A DNA stretch of 12,240 bases from Bacteroidales bacterium. GTDB lineage: Bacteria > Bacteroidota > Bacteroidia > Bacteroidales > JAADJA01. The stretch is taken from the NCBI GenBank assembly GCA_021106665.1, contig JAIOTR010000519.1, forward strand, positions 1 to 12,240. The letters are read 5' to 3'. Below, one piece after another: positions 1 to 8,217 of this stretch (the stretch's first letter is position 1; every line of letters begins with the position of its first letter). The position numbers and the translations under genes were made by a program. The notes beneath the pieces are model-generated. The model was not told where the DNA came from. It did no database searches and saw only the letters and a program-made list of their open reading frames with translations.

Positions 1-625
1 AAGAAAAGTGAAGGGTGTTTCCGTAAAATGGCCCCAAAATGTATTTAATATTATTAACAGATGGGTCACTAATCTCTTGTAATTTTCTAATGGATTGAAC
101 CTGTCCCGGCAATCCGACATAAGCGAGCTTACCCTCAAATATTTCAATTTCCGGTAAGATTTCATTAATCGAACTGATGGTGTATTTGCTTTGTGCGGCA
201 GATAAAATCTCCTCTTTTGTTGTGGCAATAAAGGGTTCGTTCATCCATGGCTGGTTCTTAGACATTCTTAAAAGTACAGCGCCATCAATTTTTTTGTTTT
301 CAAGCAACCAGATCAAGATGCCCGATATTATTCCGCCACTTGCTGCATTTAAGCGTATTTGTTCGTTTTTGCTGTGGCCAATGTAAATGTTTTGATAAAC
401 TCCGGTATAATTGTGAAAATTAATATTATCACCAAATATTTTCTTTCTATAATATGGAAAATCAAATTCCTTTCCGGAACAAGCATGCCAGATTCTATCA
501 GCAAGTTGGTTACTAAGCTCACCGTGAAGTTTGGGTAAATATTTCCCTGTTTTATTTTCAAAAGTAATTGCTCCATTAGATAATCCAACGCAACTTCCGC
601 ACCTGTTGCACAGGTCAGAATTCAT
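1..625 (-). CDS. FrhB/FdhB-like iron-sulfur oxidoreductase (coenzyme F420 hydrogenase/dehydrogenase beta-subunit family), partial
   Basis: This frame is open from an ATG at 625 to the left edge, giving 208 codons without a stop; the C-terminus lies outside the window. Residues 6-12 are CNRCGSC, the N-terminal Fe-S cysteine cluster of the FrhB/FdhB family. Residues 92-115 (LNAASGGIISGILIWLLENK then KIDGA) match the family's glycine-rich segment, and 126-148 (PW..EPFIATT.EEI..AAQSKY) also follows it. Homologues in surface-polysaccharide loci are thought to be flavin/Fe-S enzymes, but their substrates are mostly unknown. Family members usually have VGxPCQ and a later LGLFCG; here they read VGLPGQ (170-175) and LGPFYG (197-202), so both cysteines are absent. 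The fourth N-terminal cysteine (as in CP) is missing too. The ATG lies 16 bases after the methyltransferase stop. A GTG at 655 is in frame and would add ten residues (VKSINKLKKV), overlapping the upstream gene by 14 bases; it resembles family N-termini and may be the true start. Confidence 0.85.
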   Translation of the reverse strand, partial: MNSDLCNRCGSCVGLSNGAITFENKTGKYLPKLHGELSNQLADRIWHACSGKEFDFPYYRKKIFGDNINFHNYTGVYQNIYIGHSKNEQIRLNAASGGIISGILIWLLENKKIDGAVLLRMSKNQPWMNEPFIATTKEEILSAAQSKYTISSINEILPEIEIFEGKLAYVGLPGQVQSIRKLQEISDPSVNNIKYILGPFYGNTLHFS

Positions 626-641
626 TACCTTTTTTAACTTG

Positions 642-1379
642 TTAATACTTTTCACAAACAAAAAATTGCCTTATTCCTAATTCGGAAATAAAAGTTTTTT
701 GAAAAACTTTTATAAACCATTCTCCAAAATTCTGCAAAAATTCAGGACCAACCGGAATTAATACAGTACCCTTATGCAAAATTAATTTCCAGCCTGTTTT
801 TTTAAGCATGGCCTTGACTTCAGATGATCGCAAAAAACGGTGAGGGCCTTCTCCGTGTCCGCCAAAAAGTTTTGTAAAAACCCTGTAGGGGACTTCACTG
901 GTAAGAGGCGGACAGCTTAAAACCATTCGGGCATCCTCGGTTGAAACCCTGTTTAATTCATTTAAAAAGTGTATGGGATCAGCAACATGCTCCAGTGTTT
1001 CCAATGTAATTATCCTGTTAAAAGTTTTGTTTTCGAAAGGAAGTTCTGAATAGGTGGTTATCTTAACCTGCTTTACTTCGGGCCTAACCTTGTTCGCAAC
1101 ATTCATCAATCCTTGCGATATTTCGGCATTGATTACAGATACGCTTGATTTTTCTTTGGTTATAAAATCGTTTGCTTCGCAATCACGGCTTGAGACATTG
1201 AGGACTTGAAGATTATCTGATAAATTCAAATATTGTGTGCTTTCAGTAAAACGTTGATTGTGTGCCTTGCTTACCCTTTCGTTCTCTTTGATATAAATAT
1301 CAGCCACACTATCCCAGTGATGCTCCACATCTGCATCATTCCATGTGTTCTTATGATTTGTATTCGAATAGTCTCTCAT
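642..1379 (-). CDS. Class I SAM-dependent methyltransferase (Methyltransf_11-like)
   Basis: The product has 245 residues, a normal size for a single-domain class I methyltransferase, and no membrane segment. After an N-terminal helical stretch (HHWDSVADIY, 20-29), motif I is at 58-68 (QVLNVSSRDCE). The motif IV-like segment ITLETLEHVADP (124-135) is followed by helix FLNELNRVS and strand ARMVLSCPP (150-158). A later GGHGEGPHRFL (173-183) is, as I recall it, shared by methyltransferases of surface-glycan loci. The likely role is methylation of a sugar or lipid intermediate; the acceptor cannot be told from sequence. Motif I normally carries glycines (VLDVGCGxG), but here there are none, so SAM binding may be altered or lost. 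The gene sits 36 bases after the GT2 gene and just before the FrhB-like gene, suggesting one operon. The ATG at 1379 is a good start. The fold is fairly certain, activity less so. Confidence 0.82.
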   Translation of the reverse strand: MRDYSNTNHKNTWNDADVEHHWDSVADIYIKENERVSKAHNQRFTESTQYLNLSDNLQVLNVSSRDCEANDFITKEKSSVSVINAEISQGLMNVANKVRPEVKQVKITTYSELPFENKTFNRIITLETLEHVADPIHFLNELNRVSTEDARMVLSCPPLTSEVPYRVFTKLFGGHGEGPHRFLRSSEVKAMLKKTGWKLILHKGTVLIPVGPEFLQNFGEWFIKVFQKTFISELGIRQFFVCEKY

Positions 1380-1415
1380 TTAATCCGAAAAGTATAAAAT
1401 GATCAAAAATATCTA

Positions 1416-2282
1416 TTATTGACCTCTCCTGTTGAGCATGGAAATTTGGTCAGCAATTAAACCGATAAAAAACAGGAACATTCCAAGTGTTGTAAGTAAA
1501 ATAGCGCTGTTTGAAAACCTGGAAGCAATGATATAACCATAAATTCCAAAAGATAATCCTGCTAATATGAAAATAACACTTGCCGGGAAAAATATTTTCA
1601 ATGGATTAAAAAGCATGATAATCCGGAAGATGAGCAACATTGTTTTGGTGCCGTCCTTTGCAAATTTGACATTGCTCTTTCTCCCAACTCTCTCATTCAC
1701 TTTAATAGGAAAAGTTCCAATAGTAAAACCTTCTTTCAGGAAGGCCAGGGTAGAAGTTGTTGAAAAAGAGAACCCGTTAGGCATAAGATGGAGCATACTA
1801 TAAATAATATTTCGCCTGAAACCTCTAAATCCTGAGTTATAATCAGGCAGCTTTTGTTCAACCATGTATTCCCCTACCCATTTTATTAACTTCTTACCCG
1901 ATTGCCTGTTCTTTACCTGGAATGAATCTGACGACCTTTCTCCGATAACCATATCAAATTCATCCATCATTTCAATAATTTTTTGAATGTTATCAGGGTC
2001 ATGCTGGCCGTCACTGTCGAGAATAACAATTTTATCTCCGCTTGCTTTTCTTATACCGGTTTTTAAGGCCGCACCATAACCTTTGTTTACATTATGCTGG
2101 TAGAGTTTTACCGGGAACTCCCTGATTATTTCAGCTGTTTTATCAGTGGAACCATCATCAATATAAATTACCTCATACTTGGTTTGGAAATTTAAATTGA
2201 TCAGTTTATCAAGCCCGAATCTAATAGCGCCTTCTTCGTTGTAAGCAGGAATAATTATACTTGTTTTTTGCGATGTATTCAT
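1416..2282 (-). CDS. Glycosyltransferase family 2, polyprenyl-phosphate sugar transferase type (DPM1/GtrB-like)
   Basis: The product has 288 residues. The N-terminal GT-A domain opens with TSIIIPAYNEE (7-17), has the nucleotide-binding DDGSTD (42-47), and the metal-binding DxD inside DSDGQHD (89-95). Further GT2 features are GERSSDS (114-120) and DYNSGFRGFRRNI (147-159), the acceptor-side region typical of dolichol- or undecaprenyl-phosphate sugar transferases. Two hydrophobic segments at about 227-252 and 260-280 anchor it in the inner membrane. By family, it should move a sugar from a nucleotide donor to a polyprenyl phosphate on the cytoplasmic face; which sugar is unknown. The upstream neighbour is a GT-C-like membrane protein that could use such a lipid-linked sugar, a common pairing. 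It starts at an ATG 49 bases after that gene's stop, with no strong ribosome binding site. All catalytic motifs appear intact. Confidence 0.93.
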   Translation of the reverse strand: MNTSQKTSIIIPAYNEEGAIRFGLDKLINLNFQTKYEVIYIDDGSTDKTAEIIREFPVKLYQHNVNKGYGAALKTGIRKASGDKIVILDSDGQHDPDNIQKIIEMMDEFDMVIGERSSDSFQVKNRQSGKKLIKWVGEYMVEQKLPDYNSGFRGFRRNIIYSMLHLMPNGFSFSTTSTLAFLKEGFTIGTFPIKVNERVGRKSNVKFAKDGTKTMLLIFRIIMLFNPLKIFFPASVIFILAGLSFGIYGYIIASRFSNSAILLTTLGMFLFFIGLIADQISMLNRRGQ

Positions 2283-2331
2283 TAAGAATTGTGTTATTTA
2301 ATTTTCAAGAGAAAAATCATATTTTGCTAAA

Positions 2332-3771
2332 TTACTCTTTTGAATAATATCCCGGAATAGTTGTATATATCCCCTCCTCTCTTGCTTTTTGGTAATTTGG
2401 CTTCTCAATTAATTGATAAAAATCATGTGGCCGGTGTTTCTTTAAAAAGACAGCCCAATAAGCTTTTTTTGTCATTGAGTCATAATGGATAACTCCATAA
2501 TAATATTGTTTTATTTGAAACAAATTAAAGCTGATCAGAAGTGCAATTATCAAAATGGATGATAATTTTAAAATGACCTGACGTTGAATTCCCCAACTGA
2601 TAAATGCAGCCAAAGGAATTGCCATAATTCCATAAAATTCGACATAAGTTCTTAATCCAAAACTCCCACCAAACCACCAACTCCACCATGATGATAGAAC
2701 ATAAACAGTTACAATTAAAAAAATCAGAACAGGAAGAAATAGCTGTTTATACTTTCTTAATAAAATGGGTATCCCAATAGTTGCAAAAGCCATAATCGGC
2801 GTATAAACAAACCATCCTTTTCTATAACTGAAAAGCTGATTTATTACCTGTGGGTTATCAAAGAAAAAGCGGCCTCCATGTTCCTGATAAGTATAGTAAA
2901 AAATTTTCCCTGATACGTAATACCAATAAATAAACTGTGGTATCCAAACTATCAAAAATGAAAGAATCATCAGAAAAACCAATCTGTATGATTTAGTAAA
3001 AAAAATGATTCGGTTTATCATTGCTTTCCAGGAAGTAATACCCCAAAAAATTAGAAATAGTAAAATTATAATGTTTGTGGGCCTTATCAGCGTAATTAAT
3101 CCTGAAAGAAAACCTAAGATTATCGTGTATTTATAATTGGGATTTTCATGCCATTTATCAACATAATATATGAAAATACAAATCAATGAAAAAATATAAG
3201 CATGAGGCATCGCAGCTTCTATTGTGCTATAATAAAATAAATTCGTCCCCACCACAACAGAAAGAATTGTTAACGAAACAATATATTTATTATAGTATAG
3301 CAATAAAAACCTTTTTAAGTAGTAAAGTCCAATCATTAAATATACAATACAACTCATTATAAGAGCAAACTTATAGGGTGTGGTAAAACCATCAGCATCA
3401 AAACCTAATATTGGCGACATTAAATGCGCCATAAAAAAGAATGGTGCATATAGTATAGATTGGCCCATAGAGGTTATGATTGTCTTTTTTCCAGTTGGTG
3501 TATCGAATAAATAGAATCTGTGTTTGTACTTTTCAACATCATTTTTTACAAATGAAAAAGAAAGGTCTTTATGAATAAAAGTTGCCGGCAAGTAGGCATA
3601 ATAGGATACGACATCATTTATAATAACCCTTCTTGGTTTATTCCAGTTTTTAATGTTGAAATTTACAATTAGTATTATTACAACAATGAGCCAGATTGTA
3701 ATTTGAGGAAGGTTTTCTTTGCAATAACGAAAAATCATACCGGCTTTGTGCTTGAAATGTTTAAACTCCAT
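2332..3771 (-). CDS. Multi-pass membrane protein, probable GT-C-fold (GT39-like) glycosyltransferase
   Basis: The frame is open from a GTG at 3846 (504 residues), but I chose the ATG at 3771 (479 residues, beginning MEFKHFKHKAG); an ATG at 3738 (MIFRYCKENL) is also possible. The first membrane segment (QITIWLIVVIILIVNF) follows soon after any of these starts. About ten hydrophobic segments follow, consistent with a GT-C topology. Just after the first is INDVVSYYAYLPATFI, an acidic residue in the first periplasmic loop, where GT-C enzymes keep their catalytic Asp/Glu. Such proteins transfer sugar from a polyprenyl-phosphate donor in the periplasm. Other recognisable spots are LIRPTNIIILLF and SSWWSWWFGGSFGLRTYVEF, the latter resembling conserved loops of uncharacterised Bacteroidota membrane glycosyltransferases. 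It is the first gene of the leftward run, with the GT2 gene 49 bases downstream. The substrate is unknown and the GT-C assignment rests on topology plus the loop motif. Confidence 0.75.
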   Translation of the reverse strand: MEFKHFKHKAGMIFRYCKENLPQITIWLIVVIILIVNFNIKNWNKPRRVIINDVVSYYAYLPATFIHKDLSFSFVKNDVEKYKHRFYLFDTPTGKKTIITSMGQSILYAPFFFMAHLMSPILGFDADGFTTPYKFALIMSCIVYLMIGLYYLKRFLLLYYNKYIVSLTILSVVVGTNLFYYSTIEAAMPHAYIFSLICIFIYYVDKWHENPNYKYTIILGFLSGLITLIRPTNIIILLFLIFWGITSWKAMINRIIFFTKSYRLVFLMILSFLIVWIPQFIYWYYVSGKIFYYTYQEHGGRFFFDNPQVINQLFSYRKGWFVYTPIMAFATIGIPILLRKYKQLFLPVLIFLIVTVYVLSSWWSWWFGGSFGLRTYVEFYGIMAIPLAAFISWGIQRQVILKLSSILIIALLISFNLFQIKQYYYGVIHYDSMTKKAYWAVFLKKHRPHDFYQLIEKPNYQKAREEGIYTTIPGYYSKE

Positions 3772-4041
3772 AAAATCTTTGCAAATAAAGACCTTCTTTT
3801 CTATCAAAAAAGAATTCGGTAAAGATAATATACTTTTTACAAGCACTTATTCTCAAATTATCTTTGTGTATTTCAGGACAAATTATACAAAAGAAACGCA
3901 TAAAATGCCAATGAAATGAAAATAAATTAGCGAGTTATTCCATGGATTAGTTTATAGGACAAGTAAAAATATTTTATTAATTTTGGATGTTGTAATAAAT
4001 AGATATGTTATTTAAATATATTATAAGTACAAACCTCAAAA

Positions 4042-5646
4042 GTGAAAAAGGTTTATGAAATTATTAATAAGAACGAATTAGGATTTTTTTGTTTTATAAC
4101 TTTATTAAATGCAATTTATGTTTTTTCGTTCAATTTTTATCATACCCTCGATGGTTCAAGTCATCTGCATAATTCGAATTTGCTGATAAATATTTTCTCC
4201 GGGAATGACCTGATCAATAACTATTATAGGATTAATTTAATACCTGTAGGTAATTGGACAGGTAATATCATTTTAGCATTTTTTAATTTTTTATTTCCTT
4301 CTTCAACAGCCTTATCTTTTTTCCTTTTTACCTACTTTGCAGGAATGGCTTTTTCATACAGATATTTGATAAAATCTATAAATGGAACATTTAAACCTAT
4401 TCATTATATCATATTTCCTTTTTTTGATAATTCATGCTTAAGCCTTGGCTTGTTCAATTTTTCAACAAGCCTGATAGTGTTATTTATAGTTCTCGGATTT
4501 TGGATCAGACATAACCAGGAAATGAACCTTGGCAAATGGATTAAATTTTCACTTCTGTTTGTTTTGCTTTATTTTAGTCATTTCCTTACATATATTTTTT
4601 TAGGAATATCCTTGTTTCTATTTGTGTTTTATGATATGTGTATGTCATATATATTGAATAGAAAGATAAACTTGAAAATAACACTAATTAGGATATTCAA
4701 AATTTTTGTTGTTTCAATACCCAGTCTAATAATTGCTTTAATATATGTTTCTAAAATATTTTCAACGGTTACCAGTGTAGTTCGGGAGTCAACGGAACCT
4801 ATAAGCTTCCTGGAAAATTTTTATTATATCCGCCCGCTAATTCTTTTTCATTTTGAAAATGATGGAAGTCATAATATAGTTTTATTCATCGGAATTGTCA
4901 TAATTTTCATTTTTGCTTTAATTCAAAGTTTTGGGAAAAAGAAGAAAGTTGTCGGGAGCAGTTATCATAGAAATTATATTTTAGTCCTCCTTATTTTCTT
5001 TACTGTTTTAGTTGTTATACTGCCCCCCAACTTTTTATTGAACACAATGAGAATCAGACTAACATTGATGTTTTTTGTTCTGTTTGTTATTTGGATCAGC
5101 ATGTTTCATTTCTCAAAATGGTTTCATTTTTTAGCAGCTATGTTTTTCATCTTTATAACAATTTACAATAAAGCTTATCATAGGGATATTTACAAAGAAA
5201 TGGATAAGGCAGCAAGTGAAATCAATGCTTTTAACAAATGGCTCAAACCCAACACCTTACTACTACCTATATATGATTCATATTTTTGGATGAATGTAAA
5301 CATAATGTCTTATGTGGGAACTGATAAACCAATTGTAAATGTTAACAATAGACAAGCATATGGTTTTTTCCCTATATTATATGAAAAAAATCTTCCTCTT
5401 ACCTTGCTTGGCAATAAAACATCCTCAGAAGTCGGAATTTATTTTCGAAGTGGTAATAATAAGGATGATACAAAAGTTATTGATTATGTATTAATTCGTT
5501 ATCCAGATAAGGTAAAAATCAATAAAGAGCTGGTGGAGGTATTAAATAAATTTTATACACTGCTTGCAAAATCGGCAGATGGTAATTTAGTGCTATACAG
5601 GTTAATAATACCTGCCGAATCAATTATTAAAGAATTTCAAGATTGA
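4042..5646 (+). CDS. Multi-pass membrane protein of GT-C-like architecture, function unknown
   Basis: The product has 534 residues starting at a GTG at 4042 (MKKVYEIINKNELG). An in-frame TAA at 4024-4026 and no ATG for about 100 codons make the GTG the only sensible start. About ten membrane segments fill residues 14-375, and a soluble C-terminal portion (about 380-534) probably faces the periplasm. After the first membrane segment comes HTLDGSSHLHNSNLL (34-48), with Asp37 where GT-C glycosyltransferases place their catalytic acid. FSH at 178-180, in a loop before another membrane helix, resembles similar proteins. I infer a lipid-linked-sugar glycosyltransferase or related glycan enzyme, but cannot name a family securely. 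It is transcribed away from the glycosyltransferase run across a 270-base gap. It is very AT-rich (10 G/C in bases 4081-4140), lower than the neighbouring penicillin-binding protein gene, which could mean transfer or just a membrane-protein codon bias. Confidence 0.8.
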   Translation: MKKVYEIINKNELGFFCFITLLNAIYVFSFNFYHTLDGSSHLHNSNLLINIFSGNDLINNYYRINLIPVGNWTGNIILAFFNFLFPSSTALSFFLFTYFAGMAFSYRYLIKSINGTFKPIHYIIFPFFDNSCLSLGLFNFSTSLIVLFIVLGFWIRHNQEMNLGKWIKFSLLFVLLYFSHFLTYIFLGISLFLFVFYDMCMSYILNRKINLKITLIRIFKIFVVSIPSLIIALIYVSKIFSTVTSVVRESTEPISFLENFYYIRPLILFHFENDGSHNIVLFIGIVIIFIFALIQSFGKKKKVVGSSYHRNYILVLLIFFTVLVVILPPNFLLNTMRIRLTLMFFVLFVIWISMFHFSKWFHFLAAMFFIFITIYNKAYHRDIYKEMDKAASEINAFNKWLKPNTLLLPIYDSYFWMNVNIMSYVGTDKPIVNVNNRQAYGFFPILYEKNLPLTLLGNKTSSEVGIYFRSGNNKDDTKVIDYVLIRYPDKVKINKELVEVLNKFYTLLAKSADGNLVLYRLIIPAESIIKEFQD

Positions 5647-5710
5647 ATTTTTCGGTGAGGATAATGTTTTTACAAGAATGCCTGATATTAAAAAAAAGAA
5701 ATAAAAATAT

Positions 5711-8011
5711 CTAAAACTGTTCTTCCGAATCAAAAATATTATTACTATTTATGGCATTGAATTTTTCACAATCAATTTCTACTGTTAACTCCTTTAATGG
5801 CTTTTCAAAATCTTCTTGTGAAATATTAAGTGTAGAATCTGCATAGATTTTTTTTATATACAAAGCCCAAATGGGTAATGCCATATTTGCTCCCTGCCCC
5901 AGGTAAAGCGTTCTGAAGTGAGCAGCCCTGTCTTCGCAGCCCACCCAAACACCTGTAGTTAAGTCGGGGGTCAACCCCATAAACCAGCCATCAGAATGGT
6001 TGTTGGTGGTGCCTGTTTTTCCGGCAATCGGATTTTCCAGTTTATATGTTGATCGCAACCTTATACCGGTACCATATCGAACAACGCCTTTCATCAATTC
6101 CAACATTAGAAATGCTGTTTCTTCACTCATGGCTTCATTTTGTTTTGGTATAAAGGCTTCTAAAAGGTTGCCATTTTTATCTTCAATATGTGTAATAAAT
6201 ATTGGTTCGATATAAACTCCCTTATTGGTAAATGTGTTCATTGCTCCGGTCATTTCATAGGGTGACAAATCTGAAGACCCTAAAACGATTGCCGGAACAG
6301 GATCGAGGAAGCTGGTAACGCCCATATTTCTTACAACCTTAACAATTGATTGTGGAGAAAAACGTTTGATGAGATGCCCTGATATCCAGTTATTAGAAGT
6401 TGCCAGGGCGTATTGTAACGTTATTTCAAGGCCTTTGTCTTTTGAGTTGGAATTTTTGGGTTCCCATGTATCACCATTATCAAGATAAATAATGGGTTGA
6501 ATATTTGGGAACATAGTACAGGGAGATAGTCCGTTTTGCATGGCAAGGGTGTAAAGAAAAGGCTTAAAAGTTGAACCAACCTGCCGGGCGCCTTGTGTTA
6601 CATGATCATATTGAAAATGTTTATAATTAATTCCACCCACATAGGCTTTAACATATCCAGTTGATGGCTCCATTGATATTAATCCGGTTTGCAGGAAAAA
6701 TTTATAATAATGGATAGAGTCCATCGGGGTCATCACTGTATCAATTTCGCCTTCCCACGAAAACACCCTCATAGGTATTGGTGTATTAAAACTAATATTA
6801 ATAGAATCAGAAGAAACGTTGGCACGTTTCAGCTTACGATACCTTTCTGATCTTCGTTTGGCCTGGTTCATTATTTTCTTGATTTCTTCAGAGGTGTTTT
6901 TTTCGAAATAGAAAGGAGCGTTTGTATGTCCTTTCCAGTGCTTAAAAAAAGTGGGTTGAAGATCAAGTGCTAAATGTTCATAAACAGCCTCTTCAGCATA
7001 TTGTTGTAATTTGGAGTCAAGTGTCGTGTAAATTTTCAAGCCATCCTTATAAAGATTATAAGGAGTTCCATCTGGTTTAAAATGTTCGCTGCACCATTTT
7101 TTTAGATTGCCTCTCAAGTATTCCCTGAAATAAGTTGCCTGCCCGGAGATGTGATCCTGACGGCCAAATTTCGACATGTCGACCGGTAATAGAATTGCTG
7201 TATCATATTGCACAGTAGAAATGTATCCATATTTTTGCATTTGCCTTAAAACAACATTTCGCCGGAAACGTACTGTATCAGGCCTTCGTACCGGATTATA
7301 CAAGGCTGGATTTTTCAACATTCCCACCAACAATGCTGCTTCGTCTAACTTCAGTGAGTCCGGTGATGTATCAAAATAAATTTTAGCGGCAGATTTAATT
7401 CCAACAGCATTATTGACAAAATCAAATTTATTAAGGTACAGGGCTATGATTTCGTCCTTTGAATATCGCTGCTCGAGCTTGGTGGCAATTACCCATTCAT
7501 TTAACTTTTGTAAAATCCTCTTCGCTTTTGAGTCAGGCCTTTCATGAAAAAGAAGTTTGGCAAATTGCTGGGTAATTGTGCTTCCCCCTCCCCTGTTCTG
7601 TCCGGTTACAGCGCCATAAACTGCCCTGATCAATGCCCGGAAGTCAATCCCCGAATGGCTGTAGAACCGGATATCCTCTGTTGCAAGCAATGCATGGATC
7701 AGGTTGGAATCCAATTCGGAAAACCGGGAGTCGGATCTGTTTTCAATATAATACTTTCCAAGAAGTACTTCATCAGCGGTATAAATTTCAGAAGCAAGAG
7801 AACTCTTTGGATTTTCTATTTCCTCAAATGTTGGCATGTATCCCAACTTGCCTTTTGAAATAAGCCCAAACAGTAAAACCGTAAAAAGGATAACAGATAC
7901 AAGTATTAACCAAAAGATAACCACATATCTGTTGTATTTTTTCTTTGAAACTTCAGTTGTTACAGTTTTATTTTTTTCGTCAGAAATATTATTTCTTAAA
8001 TCCTCCTGCAT
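5711..8011 (-). CDS. Class A penicillin-binding protein (bifunctional transglycosylase/transpeptidase, PBP1A type)
   Basis: The product has 766 residues and builds peptidoglycan in the periplasm, polymerising lipid II and cross-linking stem peptides. A cytoplasmic tail (1-28, rich in Lys) precedes one membrane anchor (29-51). The GT51 transglycosylase domain (about 70-250) has EDIRFYSHSG (112-121, with catalytic Glu112), GGGSTITQQFAK (141-152) and the KLNEWVIATKLE helix (169-180). A linker follows, including a basic stretch around 383-397. The transpeptidase domain (about 440-710) has the SxxK tetrad Ser480-Thr-Phe-Lys483, the SxN triad Ser539-Asn-Asn541 and Lys665-Thr-Gly667. All catalytic motifs are intact, so both activities are expected. 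The ATG at 8011 is followed directly by MQEDLRNN. The stop is 64 bases from the stop of the convergent membrane gene, with no strong hairpin between. It looks like a housekeeping gene, not tied to its neighbours. Naming it mrcA or ponA would be by analogy only. Confidence 0.97.
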   Translation of the reverse strand: MQEDLRNNISDEKNKTVTTEVSKKKYNRYVVIFWLILVSVILFTVLLFGLISKGKLGYMPTFEEIENPKSSLASEIYTADEVLLGKYYIENRSDSRFSELDSNLIHALLATEDIRFYSHSGIDFRALIRAVYGAVTGQNRGGGSTITQQFAKLLFHERPDSKAKRILQKLNEWVIATKLEQRYSKDEIIALYLNKFDFVNNAVGIKSAAKIYFDTSPDSLKLDEAALLVGMLKNPALYNPVRRPDTVRFRRNVVLRQMQKYGYISTVQYDTAILLPVDMSKFGRQDHISGQATYFREYLRGNLKKWCSEHFKPDGTPYNLYKDGLKIYTTLDSKLQQYAEEAVYEHLALDLQPTFFKHWKGHTNAPFYFEKNTSEEIKKIMNQAKRRSERYRKLKRANVSSDSINISFNTPIPMRVFSWEGEIDTVMTPMDSIHYYKFFLQTGLISMEPSTGYVKAYVGGINYKHFQYDHVTQGARQVGSTFKPFLYTLAMQNGLSPCTMFPNIQPIIYLDNGDTWEPKNSNSKDKGLEITLQYALATSNNWISGHLIKRFSPQSIVKVVRNMGVTSFLDPVPAIVLGSSDLSPYEMTGAMNTFTNKGVYIEPIFITHIEDKNGNLLEAFIPKQNEAMSEETAFLMLELMKGVVRYGTGIRLRSTYKLENPIAGKTGTTNNHSDGWFMGLTPDLTTGVWVGCEDRAAHFRTLYLGQGANMALPIWALYIKKIYADSTLNISQEDFEKPLKELTVEIDCEKFNAINSNNIFDSEEQF

Positions 8012-8149
8012 TTTGTTAAATCTGCTTAATATTTATCCAAATAAACTTTAAAAGTATAAAATTATTTTTTGCGATAGGTATTTTTACTTATTGGTTAAAA
8101 AAGTTACAGTATATTTTCAGCGCCTGAAATTTACCATAAACTTATTTTG

Positions 8150-8181
8150 TTTGCATTTTATTTTAATTTTTTATATATTTG
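8150..8181 (+). promoter_or_regulatory. Bacteroidota-type promoter for the beta-helix surface protein gene
   Basis: TTTG at 8150-8153 and TATATTTG at 8174-8181 match the Bacteroidota sigma-ABfr consensus (a TTTG box near -33 and TAnnTTTG near -7) with a 20-base spacer. The TAnnTTTG box is a perfect match. Transcription would begin near 8188, leaving an A-rich leader of roughly 30 bases before the TTG at 8218. An A-rich leader without a Shine-Dalgarno sequence is usual in this phylum. The region is very AT-rich, so chance matches are possible. Confidence 0.55.
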
Positions 8182-8217
8182 GCATTCTAAATTATTTTTA
8201 TCAAAAAAACAAAAAAA

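Noticed and set aside
349..588. A 79-codon minus-strand open frame
   Set aside because: It lies in a different frame over the FrhB-like gene, whose own frame matches a known family over 208 codons. It is a shadow.
3772..3846. N-terminal extension of the GT-C-like protein from a GTG at 3846
   Set aside because: The 25 extra residues place a second weakly hydrophobic stretch before the usual start, and an ATG is available at 3771; GTG seems the poorer choice, though it is not excluded.
3854..3882. Possible minus-strand promoter for the leftward run (TTTG, 18 bases, TAATTTG)
   Set aside because: The -7 box is one base short of the consensus spacing, so it is not supported well enough to annotate.
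3982..4011. Possible promoter for the GTG-started membrane gene (TTTG, 18 bases, TATGTTAT)
   Set aside because: The -7 box matches TAnnTTTG at only four of its six fixed positions, in very AT-rich DNA where such matches are expected by chance.
5647..5710. Terminator between the convergent membrane and penicillin-binding protein genes
   Set aside because: The 64 bases are AT-rich with A runs, but I could not find a stable stem-loop.
7544..7858. A 104-codon plus-strand open frame opposite the penicillin-binding protein
   Set aside because: It is antisense to the conserved transglycosylase domain, has a cysteine-rich low-plausibility translation and no start context. The same applies to the other plus-strand frames within 6000-7863.
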